A DNA stretch of 8,524 bases from Acidobacteriota bacterium (GTDB lineage: Bacteria; Acidobacteriota; Vicinamibacteria; Vicinamibacterales; UBA2999), in contig CANIBQ010000145.1 of the NCBI GenBank assembly GCA_947465645.1, positions 1 to 8,524 of the forward strand. The letters are read 5' to 3'. This document shows positions 1 through 5,803 of this stretch, one piece after another. The position numbers were made by a program, and so were the translations under genes. The notes beneath the pieces are model-generated. The model saw nothing but the letters and a program-made list of their open reading frames with translations, ran no database searches and had not been told where the DNA came from. Position 1 is the stretch's first letter. Every line of letters begins with the position of its first letter.

Positions 1-2
1 AT

Positions 3-329
3 CATCCCGGCCTGACGTCGGCTGTTCCTCCGCACGCCAATCCCAGGCGCTGGCAGGCGCCGCCGCGTCCGCAGCCACGTCCGCGGCACACGTTCATGCC
101 GCACGAGCAGCGCGCGCTCGACTACCTCGTGGGGCTGGGCGCGAACCTCGGGTCGGATCTGACGATGACCGAGCTGCGAAGCGCGTTCAGAGCGCTCGCC
201 CGCGAGTACCACCCCGACCGCCATCCCGACAGCAGCCCGCAGCAGAGGGAACGCCTGGCGGCGTTGTTGCGCCGGCTGCGACAGGCCTACGAGCACCTGC
301 AAGGCGCTATGGGCAGCAGCAGGCAGTAG
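3..329 (+). CDS. J-domain (DnaJ-like) protein, 5' end outside the window
   Basis: J-domain proteins stimulate the ATPase of Hsp70 (DnaK) chaperones through a conserved His-Pro-Asp loop. Counting from the Met codon at position 96, the HPD triad is residues 39-41, between a helix II (ELRSAFRALAREY) and a helix III (QRERLAALLRRLRQAYEHL). The fold is therefore a complete, compact J-domain at the extreme C-terminus. The reading frame has no stop back to base 3. The 31 codons before Met96 encode a proline/arginine-rich stretch (PPHANPRRWQAPPRPQPRPR), there is no Shine-Dalgarno before Met96, and no ATG or GTG occurs in that stretch. I therefore read this as the tail of a longer protein with a Pro-rich linker leading into the J-domain. 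The alternative is a stand-alone 77-residue J-protein starting at 96. The stop codon lies inside a degenerate 7-bp repeat. The partner and client are unknown. Confidence 0.75.
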   Translation, partial: HPGLTSAVPPHANPRRWQAPPRPQPRPRHTFMPHEQRALDYLVGLGANLGSDLTMTELRSAFRALAREYHPDRHPDSSPQQRERLAALLRRLRQAYEHLQGAMGSSRQ

Positions 330-342
330 GCGGTAAGCAGTA
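312..342. repeat. Short degenerate 7-bp tandem repeat
   Basis: Three contiguous heptamers, GGCAGTA, GGCGGTA and AGCAGTA, occupy 322-342. A related unit, GGCAGCA, lies at 312-318. The stop codon of the J-domain gene (327-329) lies across the first unit boundary, so the repeat has entered the 3' end of that gene. Function is unknown. A second period-7 array with a different unit occurs at 5738-5799. Confidence 0.45.
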
Positions 343-346
343 AGCG

Positions 347-375
347 TTGACACCAGCCCTGCCGGGGCTTAGAGT
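347..375 (+). promoter_or_regulatory. Candidate sigma70-type promoter of the molybdenum hydroxylase operon
   Basis: A perfect -35 hexamer TTGACA (347-352) is followed by a 17-bp spacer and TAGAGT (370-375), a 4/6 match to TATAAT. Transcription would start near 382, giving a very short leader of about 15 nt before the ATG at 397. The spacer contains a small inverted repeat, AGCCC (355-359) and GGGCT (365-369), which might be a regulator site or chance. The location, directly before the first operon gene, supports the call. It is not experimentally proven. Confidence 0.45.
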
Positions 376-396
376 TCCCGCCAAGGTACCAACGCC

Positions 397-996
397 ATGT
401 CTGTCTCCAGACGCAATTTCATCAAGGGTGTGATCGCCGGCGGAGCCGTTGCTTCGTCCGGTGCGTACTTGTTTCGCGGCAGCCCGTCGCTGTTCGGCCA
501 GACGTCAGCGCCAGGCTCGGTCGAGCGCCTGATCACGTTGAACATCAACGGCCGGGCGCGGCGGGTCGACGTGATGAAGCAGGAAACGCTGGCGATGACG
601 CTGCGCTACAAGCTTGGGCTCACCGGCACCAAGCTCGGATGCGACCGCGCCGAGTGCGGCGCCTGCACCGTGCTCGTCGACGACGTGCCGCACTATTCGT
701 GTTCCGTGCTCACGCACACCGTTCGCGGACGCCAGGTCGTGACGCTCGAAGGCCTGGCCGGCGCCGATGGCACCCTGCACCCCGTGCAGCAGGCCGTCGT
801 AGACGAGACCGGTTTCCAGTGCGCCTTCTGCATGCCCGGCTTCGTGATGGCGGCCGTCGGCTTCTTCAAGGTGCAGCCCAACCCCACGCGCGAAGAGCTC
901 GCCCACGGCATCTCCGGCAACCTGTGCCGCTGCCAGGACTACGACAAGATCCTCACGTCGCTGATGCGCGGCGCTGAATACCTCCGGAGGGCGTGA
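397..996 (+). CDS. Tat-exported 2Fe-2S subunit of a molybdenum hydroxylase (PaoA/CoxS-like)
   Basis: This is the electron-transfer small subunit of a xanthine oxidase-family enzyme, carrying electrons from the Mo site to FAD through two [2Fe-2S] clusters. The plant-type ferredoxin cluster is bound by Cys82, Cys87, Cys90 and Cys102 (CX4CX2CX11C). The second, helical-domain cluster is bound by Cys142, Cys145, Cys177 and Cys179 (CX2C ... CXC). The N-terminus is a twin-arginine signal (SRRNFIKG, residues 4-11, then an Ala/Gly-rich segment), placing the enzyme in the periplasm as with E. coli PaoA; cytoplasmic relatives such as CoxS lack it. Length 199 aa fits the family plus a signal peptide. An AAGG at 383-386 could serve as ribosome site for the ATG at 397. 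The stop TGA (994-996) overlaps the ATG of the next gene by one base, so translation is probably coupled. The substrate is not predictable from this subunit. Confidence 0.93.
   Translation: MSVSRRNFIKGVIAGGAVASSGAYLFRGSPSLFGQTSAPGSVERLITLNINGRARRVDVMKQETLAMTLRYKLGLTGTKLGCDRAECGACTVLVDDVPHYSCSVLTHTVRGRQVVTLEGLAGADGTLHPVQQAVVDETGFQCAFCMPGFVMAAVGFFKVQPNPTREELAHGISGNLCRCQDYDKILTSLMRGAEYLRRA
986..990 (+). promoter_or_regulatory. Ribosome binding site deciding the start of the large subunit
   Basis: GGAGG lies 5 nt before the ATG at 996 but only 2 nt before the in-frame GTG at 993. Spacing therefore favours 996 as the real start, giving a TGATG stop/start overlap. Confidence 0.6.
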
Positions 997-3437
997 TGGC
1001 TGACAAGCTGGTCGGCCAGGACTACATCCCCGTCGATCTCGTCGCCAAGGTCACCGGCAAGGCGCGCTACGCGGAAGATTTCCGCGCCGACGGGATGCTC
1101 TTCACGAAGCTCCTGGTCAGCCCGATGCCGCACGCGCGCGTGCGCAACATCGACATGAGCGCTGCGCTCGCGATGCCGGGCGTGAAGGCGATCATCACCG
1201 CGGACGACCTGCCGGTGTTGCCCAACAACGCCGAACGGGCGCTGACCAACGAGCCGCTGTACGTGGGCGAGCCGATTCTCGCGGTGGCTGCGGTGGATGA
1301 AGAGACCGCCGCCGAGGCGATCGAGCGGATCGTCGTCGATCTCGAGCCGCTGCCGTTTGTCGTCGATCCGCTCGACAGTCTTCGTCCTGGTGGTCCTGAC
1401 CCGCGTACCACCGGCAACGCCTGGGGCGCGGTGCCGCCCGGTTCGCCGCCCGGCACGCCGGCGCCGCTGGAAACCGTGAAGTGGACCGATCAGGATTTCG
1501 ACGACGAGGACGCCGGAAGCCTGCCGATGGGCAAGGCGCTCGAGGAATGGGTGTTCGGCGACATCGACGAGGGATTCAGGAACGCCGCGCTGGTGCTCGA
1601 CGAGACCTTCACCGTGCAGTCGACGGGCCATCACCCGATGGAAACCCGCAGCGCGATGGCGTACTGGCAGAACGGCAGGCTCTACCTCCACGGCTCGACG
1701 CAGAGCGTGGCGCAGACGCAGGGCAACATCGCGCGCTGGTGCGGCCTCGAGCCGTCGCAGGTCGTGCTGATCTCCGAGTACACCGGCGGCGGCTTCGGCA
1801 GCAAGGGCACTGGCGCCGTGTCGATGTCGATTCCGGCGATGCTGTCGAAGAAGGCGAACGCGCCGGTCATGATGCGCATCAGCCGCGAAGAGGAAAGCTG
1901 GATCGGCCGGTCGCGGACGAACATGAGCGGCCGCGTCAAGATCGGCTTCGCGAAGGACGGCCGCATCACCGCGCTCGACCTCTTCATCGTGCAGGATACG
2001 GGCGCCTACGGTCCGCTGGCCGACCACCGCTCGGCCGGGCTTGCGACGTCGGTCATCTATCAGCCGGCGGCGATGCGGTGGCGTGCCGTGAACGTGATGA
2101 CCAATACACCGCCGCGAAACCAGCAGCGGTCGCCCGGTCCGATGCAGGCCAACGGCATCGTCGAGCCGGTGATCTCGAAGGCCGCGCGCCAGCTCGGCAT
2201 CGACCAGGTGGCGATTCGCAGCCTCAATTCGCCGTCGGGGAAGGCGCTGTTCGGCCCGGCTGGTCCCAACGGTCAGCGGCCGCACCTCACCAGCGCGTTC
2301 ATCAAGGAGGCGCTCGAGCGCGGCGCGCGGGATTTCAACTGGGACATGCGGAAGGCGCGCTCGGGACAGCGCCGCGGATCGAAAGTGCGCGGCGTCGGCG
2401 TGACCGTCGGACCGCACGGCGCCGGGTCGATCGGGTGGGACAGTCTCATGACCATCCGTCCCGACGGCAAGCTGTACGTGCAGTCCGGCGTTGGCAACCT
2501 CGGCACGCACTCGCTCATCGATCTCGCGCGGGTGGCGGCTGACGAGCTCGCCATGCCGTGGGAGAAGGTCGAGGTGATCTGGGGCGACACCAGCAAGGGC
2601 CTGCCGTGGACGTGCGTGTCGGTTGGCAGCCAGACGACGCATGCGATGACCCGCGCGAATCACGCGGGAGCGAATGACGCGAAGCGGAAGCTCCAGGAGA
2701 TCGCGGCGCTCGATCTTGGCGGGTCGCCGGACGATTACGAGCTCGGCAACGAGCGCGTCTATCGCCGCGGTGCGCCCGGCCGCGGCCTGACCTACGCGCA
2801 GGCGGCGACGCGCGCCATCGAGCTGGGCGGCAAGTACGACGGCCACGAGCTCCCGGCCGACATCAACGCGATGACCAGGGGCTCGGCGACGCGGCTTGCC
2901 GGCCTCGGCCTGATGGGCGTGGCGAAGGACAACTATCCTCGCGACGGTGCGACCTATTCATTCGTGATCGGCTTCGCCGAAGTCGAGGTCGACGTGGAAA
3001 CGGGACACGTGACGCTGGTGGACTTTCTCGGCGTCGGCGACGTTGGCACGGTGGTCAATCCGCGAAGCCTGATGGGGCAGATCAAAGGCGGCTGCTGCCT
3101 CGGCATCGCGCACGCGCTGTTCCAGAAGTCGGTGGTCGATCCGCAGTACGGACACTCGCTGGCGCGACGGTTCCACTACAGCAAACCGCTGACGATTCTC
3201 GATATTCCGGCGACGATGCACGCGTCGGCGCTCGACATCGCGGATCCGGAAACTCCCGTCGGCGCGCGCGGAGTGGGCGAGCCCCCGGTCGGCGCCGGAT
3301 TCGGCTCGGTGATGAACGCGATCTCGGACGCGATCGGCGACGAGATCTTCCGCCGCGCGCCGGTGACGTCGGATCTCATTCTCATGTCGCTCGAAAATGG
3401 ACGTCCCATGCACGATCCCCTTCGAGCACATGTCTAA
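996..3437 (+). CDS. Molybdopterin-binding catalytic subunit, aldehyde oxidase/xanthine dehydrogenase family
   Basis: Catalytic subunit (813 aa from the ATG at 996) that would hydroxylate or oxidise an organic substrate at a molybdenum cofactor. The N-terminal aldehyde oxidase/xanthine dehydrogenase a/b-hammerhead domain covers roughly residues 15-125. The Mo-binding region follows a Pro/Asp/Glu-rich linker of about 60 residues. The cofactor loop GGGFG is residues 264-268. The C-terminal GVGE motif is 759-762, where Glu762 corresponds to the catalytic base of xanthine oxidase-family enzymes. It lacks the AYXCSFR loop of form I CO dehydrogenase and the AYRGAGR loop of form II; the equivalent stretch reads NQQRSPGP (375-382). 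CO oxidation is therefore unlikely. There is no signal peptide, so export would depend on the Tat signal of the preceding subunit. It is followed after 9 bp by the FAD subunit. The exact substrate (an aldehyde, a heterocycle or another compound) is unknown. Confidence 0.92.
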   Translation: MADKLVGQDYIPVDLVAKVTGKARYAEDFRADGMLFTKLLVSPMPHARVRNIDMSAALAMPGVKAIITADDLPVLPNNAERALTNEPLYVGEPILAVAAVDEETAAEAIERIVVDLEPLPFVVDPLDSLRPGGPDPRTTGNAWGAVPPGSPPGTPAPLETVKWTDQDFDDEDAGSLPMGKALEEWVFGDIDEGFRNAALVLDETFTVQSTGHHPMETRSAMAYWQNGRLYLHGSTQSVAQTQGNIARWCGLEPSQVVLISEYTGGGFGSKGTGAVSMSIPAMLSKKANAPVMMRISREEESWIGRSRTNMSGRVKIGFAKDGRITALDLFIVQDTGAYGPLADHRSAGLATSVIYQPAAMRWRAVNVMTNTPPRNQQRSPGPMQANGIVEPVISKAARQLGIDQVAIRSLNSPSGKALFGPAGPNGQRPHLTSAFIKEALERGARDFNWDMRKARSGQRRGSKVRGVGVTVGPHGAGSIGWDSLMTIRPDGKLYVQSGVGNLGTHSLIDLARVAADELAMPWEKVEVIWGDTSKGLPWTCVSVGSQTTHAMTRANHAGANDAKRKLQEIAALDLGGSPDDYELGNERVYRRGAPGRGLTYAQAATRAIELGGKYDGHELPADINAMTRGSATRLAGLGLMGVAKDNYPRDGATYSFVIGFAEVEVDVETGHVTLVDFLGVGDVGTVVNPRSLMGQIKGGCCLGIAHALFQKSVVDPQYGHSLARRFHYSKPLTILDIPATMHASALDIADPETPVGARGVGEPPVGAGFGSVMNAISDAIGDEIFRRAPVTSDLILMSLENGRPMHDPLRAHV

Positions 3438-3446
3438 GGAGTCGCC

Positions 3447-4493
3447 GTGGCAGTAATCCGCGACGTGATGCCGGCCTTCGAGTTGTTTCAGCCCGCATCG
3501 ATCCCCGATGCGCAGCGGCTGCTGGCTCGCTATGGGGCTGACGCGTTGGTGCTGGCTGGCGGGCTCGACAGCCTCGACTGGCTCAAGGATCGGATCAAGC
3601 GCCCGCGGGCGGTCGTCGATCTGTCCGGGGTCGCCGAGATGAAGGGCATCAGGGTCTGGGGCGACGGTCTCGAGATTGGTGCGATGACGACCCTGACGGA
3701 GATCGTCCGGCATCCCGTCGTGCGCGAGCGCTACAGCATCCTGCTGGAAGCGACCGAAGCCGCGGCCTCTCCGCAGATTCGCAACCAGGGCACCGTCGGC
3801 GGCAACGTGACGCAGGACACGCGTTGCTGGTACTACCGCGCCGGCTGGGCGTGCTACCGGGCCGGCGGCAACCTCTGCTACGCCGACACGCCGCAGGCGA
3901 TCAATCGCGAGCACGCCATCCTCGAGGCCGACCGCTGCGTCGCGGTCAACCCGTCTGACACCGCCCCCGCGCTCATCGCGCTCGACGCCGAGATGGTGAT
4001 CCGCACGCCCGAGGGCGAGCAGGTCGTGCCGGCCGAAGACTACTTCGTCGGGCCGGGCACCGACATCACCCGGATGACCGTGCTGCGGCCGGGGAGCCTG
4101 CTCACCTCGATTCGCTTCCCTGGCAAGTGGGCCGCCTCCGCCGAAGGCTCCGGCGCGCCAGGGCGAGTGCAGTTCTATTTCGAGAAGATTCGCGATCGCA
4201 ACGTGTGGGACTTCGCGCTGGTCAGCGTGGCGTCAGCGATGGCGACCACCGGCACCACCATCGATCGCATGCGGCTGGTCGTCAACGGCGTCGCCGCACG
4301 GCCGCTGCGCCTCAGGGCGATCGAGGATCTGGTCGTGGGCAGGCCGCGCAACGAGGCGACCGCGGCGATCGCCGGCAACCTCGCGATCGAGGGCGCGCAG
4401 ACGCTGAAGTACAACGCCTACAAGGTGCCGCTGATGCGCAACCTCGTGAAGCGCGCCATTCGTGGCGTCGAGGAGGTCGATTGGACATCCTGA
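3447..4493 (+). CDS. FAD-binding subunit of molybdenum hydroxylase, with possible 4Fe-4S site (PaoB/HcrB-like)
   Basis: FAD subunit (348 aa) that would take electrons from the 2Fe-2S clusters. The two FAD loops of the family are visible: AGGLDS (37-42, usually AGGTD) and TVGGN (116-120). Right after the second loop comes a segment with four cysteines, Cys127, Cys136, Cys144 and Cys164, including CWYYRAGWAC and CYRAGGNLC. PaoB of E. coli and the beta subunit of 4-hydroxybenzoyl-CoA reductase carry an extra [4Fe-4S] cluster bound by four cysteines in a similar insert after the same FAD loop, so such a cluster is plausible here. The start is GTG at 3447, preceded at 5 nt by AAGGAG (3436-3441), which overlaps the stop codon of the large subunit. 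The end overlaps the next gene by 13 bp. No signal peptide is present, so it probably rides with the Tat-tagged small subunit. Confidence 0.92.
   Translation: MAVIRDVMPAFELFQPASIPDAQRLLARYGADALVLAGGLDSLDWLKDRIKRPRAVVDLSGVAEMKGIRVWGDGLEIGAMTTLTEIVRHPVVRERYSILLEATEAAASPQIRNQGTVGGNVTQDTRCWYYRAGWACYRAGGNLCYADTPQAINREHAILEADRCVAVNPSDTAPALIALDAEMVIRTPEGEQVVPAEDYFVGPGTDITRMTVLRPGSLLTSIRFPGKWAASAEGSGAPGRVQFYFEKIRDRNVWDFALVSVASAMATTGTTIDRMRLVVNGVAARPLRLRAIEDLVVGRPRNEATAAIAGNLAIEGAQTLKYNAYKVPLMRNLVKRAIRGVEEVDWTS
4471..4476 (+). promoter_or_regulatory. Ribosome binding site supporting a TTG start for the cytochrome b gene
   Basis: A perfect AGGAGG lies inside the end of the FAD-subunit gene, 4 nt before an in-frame TTG at 4481. 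The first in-frame ATG comes only inside the first membrane helix (residue 42), so TTG is the best start. Confidence 0.6.
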
Positions 4494-5320
4494 CCTGGGG
4501 CCGCAGCCCGTGGGGGCAGCAGATCCTGACACATGTGTCGTGGGATCTGCTGTGGGCGTCGCTCTTCGCGGGCGTCGCGTTCCTGGTGGCGCACGCGAGC
4601 TACATGGTGCTCTCGGCGCACCGCAAGCGGAAGGCAGAGGAAACCGACGCGATGGAGGCGGCGCGCACGGACCTGCCGCCGCGCATCACCCGCCACGGCG
4701 CGGGCGCGCGCATCTTTCATTGGATCATGGCGGCGTCGATGTTGACGCTGCTGTTCACTGCATTCCTGCCGATCGTCGGCGTCCAATTCGCCTGGGTGAC
4801 CTGGCACTGGACGGCGGGGCTCGTGCTCACGGCGACTATCGTGTTCCACATCATCCACGCGACGTTCTGGCTCGACTTCTGGTCGATCTGGGTGGGGCCG
4901 AAGGATATTCCCGAGCTGAAGGCCGAGATCCTGCGCGAGTTCGGCCATGACGTGCCGGGTCCGAAGCCGGGGAAGTATCCGCTTGGCAACCGTCTCTACC
5001 ATCTCGCGATTGTGGTCGCCGCCCTGTCGGTGATCGCCACCGGCCTCTTCATGATGGTACGCGTGCGGACGCCGTTCCTGACGCGGAACCCGTATCTCCT
5101 CAGCGACTCGGCGTGGGGCTTCACCTACGTCGCCCACGGGCTTGCGGGCGTCACGCTCGTCGGCCTCGTCATCGCCCACGTCTACTTTGCCATCCGCCCC
5201 GAGAAGCGGTGGATCACCAAGTCGATGATCTTCGGCTGGATCACCCGGCGCCAGTACCTCGAGCATCACGATCCCGATCGATGGGTCGTTCCCGAGCCGC
5301 CGCGCGAGAACGTCGTCTAG
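4481..5320 (+). CDS. Membrane cytochrome b subunit (formate dehydrogenase gamma / cytochrome b561 type)
   Basis: Predicted integral-membrane diheme cytochrome b (279 aa from TTG at 4481) that would move electrons from the periplasmic molybdenum hydroxylase to quinone. Five hydrophobic helices are visible at about residues 23-45, 78-101, 105-131, 172-194 and 213-238. Histidines in or at the edges of helices are His80 (in IFHW), His109, His123 and His126 (in FHIIH), His174, His219 and His233. The 14-residue spacing of His219 and His233 in the last helix matches, as I recall it, the haem ligands of E. coli FdnI; His80 with His123 or His109 could complete the set. The helix-2 start (TRHGAGARIFHW) resembles the family's opening motif. 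The gene overlaps the FAD-subunit gene by 13 bp and ends directly against the next ATG. Family membership is secure in outline; the exact partner and haem number are inference. Confidence 0.85.
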   Translation: MDILTWGRSPWGQQILTHVSWDLLWASLFAGVAFLVAHASYMVLSAHRKRKAEETDAMEAARTDLPPRITRHGAGARIFHWIMAASMLTLLFTAFLPIVGVQFAWVTWHWTAGLVLTATIVFHIIHATFWLDFWSIWVGPKDIPELKAEILREFGHDVPGPKPGKYPLGNRLYHLAIVVAALSVIATGLFMMVRVRTPFLTRNPYLLSDSAWGFTYVAHGLAGVTLVGLVIAHVYFAIRPEKRWITKSMIFGWITRRQYLEHHDPDRWVVPEPPRENVV

Positions 5321-5731
5321 ATGCGAGAGGACTTTCACAAACGCTGCGAGGCGATTGAAGAGTGTTATGAGTTCATGCTCGCCTACGCTGCCCAGGGGCT
5401 GGACGGCGAGGCCGCGAGCAGGTCGGGCGGCCAGCTTCGCGAGTATCTGACGCGCGCCTCGGCCGCGTTGGCCGGCCTCGGGGATCTCCTGCTGCAGGTC
5501 GTCGAGGGCGACGGCCTCGAGCCTGCCGACCGCTACCGCACGTTTGCCGCCGTGCTCGACCGCGACGCTTGTGACGCGCGTGCGGCCGTCGAGCTCGTGA
5601 TCGCCCAGCCGTCCATCAGCTCGCAGCTCGTTGACAACCTCAACGCCTCGATCCACGTCCGCGCGCTGCTGACCGACCTCTTCCTGATCGACGAGATCCT
5701 CAAGCCCCAGGTCGCCACGCCACGGGCGTGA
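5321..5731 (+). CDS. Uncharacterised 136-aa helical protein, last gene of the hydroxylase operon
   Basis: I cannot assign a family. The protein has no signal peptide, no membrane segment and no metal motif; its three cysteines (Cys9, Cys15 and one near residue 87) are scattered. It looks almost entirely alpha-helical and acidic, beginning MREDFHKRCEAIEECYEF and ending with a helical LLTDLFLIDEIL segment. Its ATG follows the cytochrome stop codon with no gap (TAG then ATG) and lacks a clear Shine-Dalgarno, so it is probably translated by coupling. Reality is supported by the tight junction, GC-rich third positions like its neighbours, and the stop falling just before the intergenic repeat. Because the operon shows no XdhC/PaoD- or NarJ-type maturation factor, a role in assembly or pre-export proofreading of the enzyme is one guess. 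A structural or regulatory subunit is equally possible. Confidence 0.75.
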   Translation: MREDFHKRCEAIEECYEFMLAYAAQGLDGEAASRSGGQLREYLTRASAALAGLGDLLLQVVEGDGLEPADRYRTFAAVLDRDACDARAAVELVIAQPSISSQLVDNLNASIHVRALLTDLFLIDEILKPQVATPRA

Positions 5732-5737
5732 CGACGC

Positions 5738-5799
5738 TGCGCATTGCGCGTCGCACAGTGCACTGTGCACCCGCCCGGTGCACCGTGCACGCTGCACGT
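5738..5799. repeat. Degenerate 7-bp tandem repeat (consensus TGCACNN) between convergent genes
   Basis: About nine units in strict 7-bp phase fill nearly the whole gap between two convergent genes. They start with TGCGCAT (5738-5744), TGCGCGT and CGCACAG, then TGCACTG and TGCACCC. One 6-bp imperfect unit (5773-5778) follows, then TGCACCG, TGCACGC and TGCACGT (5793-5799). The core TGCAC is conserved and the last two bases vary. It also contains a perfect 16-bp palindrome at 5753-5768. Not a CRISPR, since there are no spacers. Origin and role are unknown. Confidence 0.6.
5758..5790. terminator. Candidate bidirectional terminator hairpin formed by the heptamer repeat
   Basis: Bases 5758-5771 pair with 5777-5790 in 13 of 14 positions around a 5-nt loop (CGCCC), a very stable stem located between two convergent stop codons. 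Neither strand shows a following run of T, so it is not a standard intrinsic terminator. It may still stop or stabilise both transcripts. Confidence 0.35.
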
Positions 5800-5803
5800 T
5801 GAA

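Noticed and set aside
939..2846. 635-codon open frame on the minus strand opposite the Mo subunit
   Set aside because: It is antisense to an unmistakable catalytic subunit, is Arg/His/Ala-rich low-complexity and has no domain; long antisense frames are expected in GC-rich genes.
996..3437. Carbon monoxide dehydrogenase large subunit (CoxL)
   Set aside because: Neither the form I AYXCSFR nor the form II AYRGAGR active-site loop is present, and the complex has a Tat signal that CO dehydrogenases lack.
5758..5790. Classical rho-independent terminator
   Set aside because: The stem is strong but no T-run follows on either strand, so it is reported only as a candidate hairpin.
4418..5797. 459-codon open frame on the minus strand opposite the cytochrome and small helical protein
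   Set aside because: Composition is Arg/Asp/His-rich without helices or motifs, while the plus strand shows clear membrane helices with haem histidines.
5738..5799. CRISPR array
   Set aside because: Units are 7 bp, directly adjacent, with no spacers.
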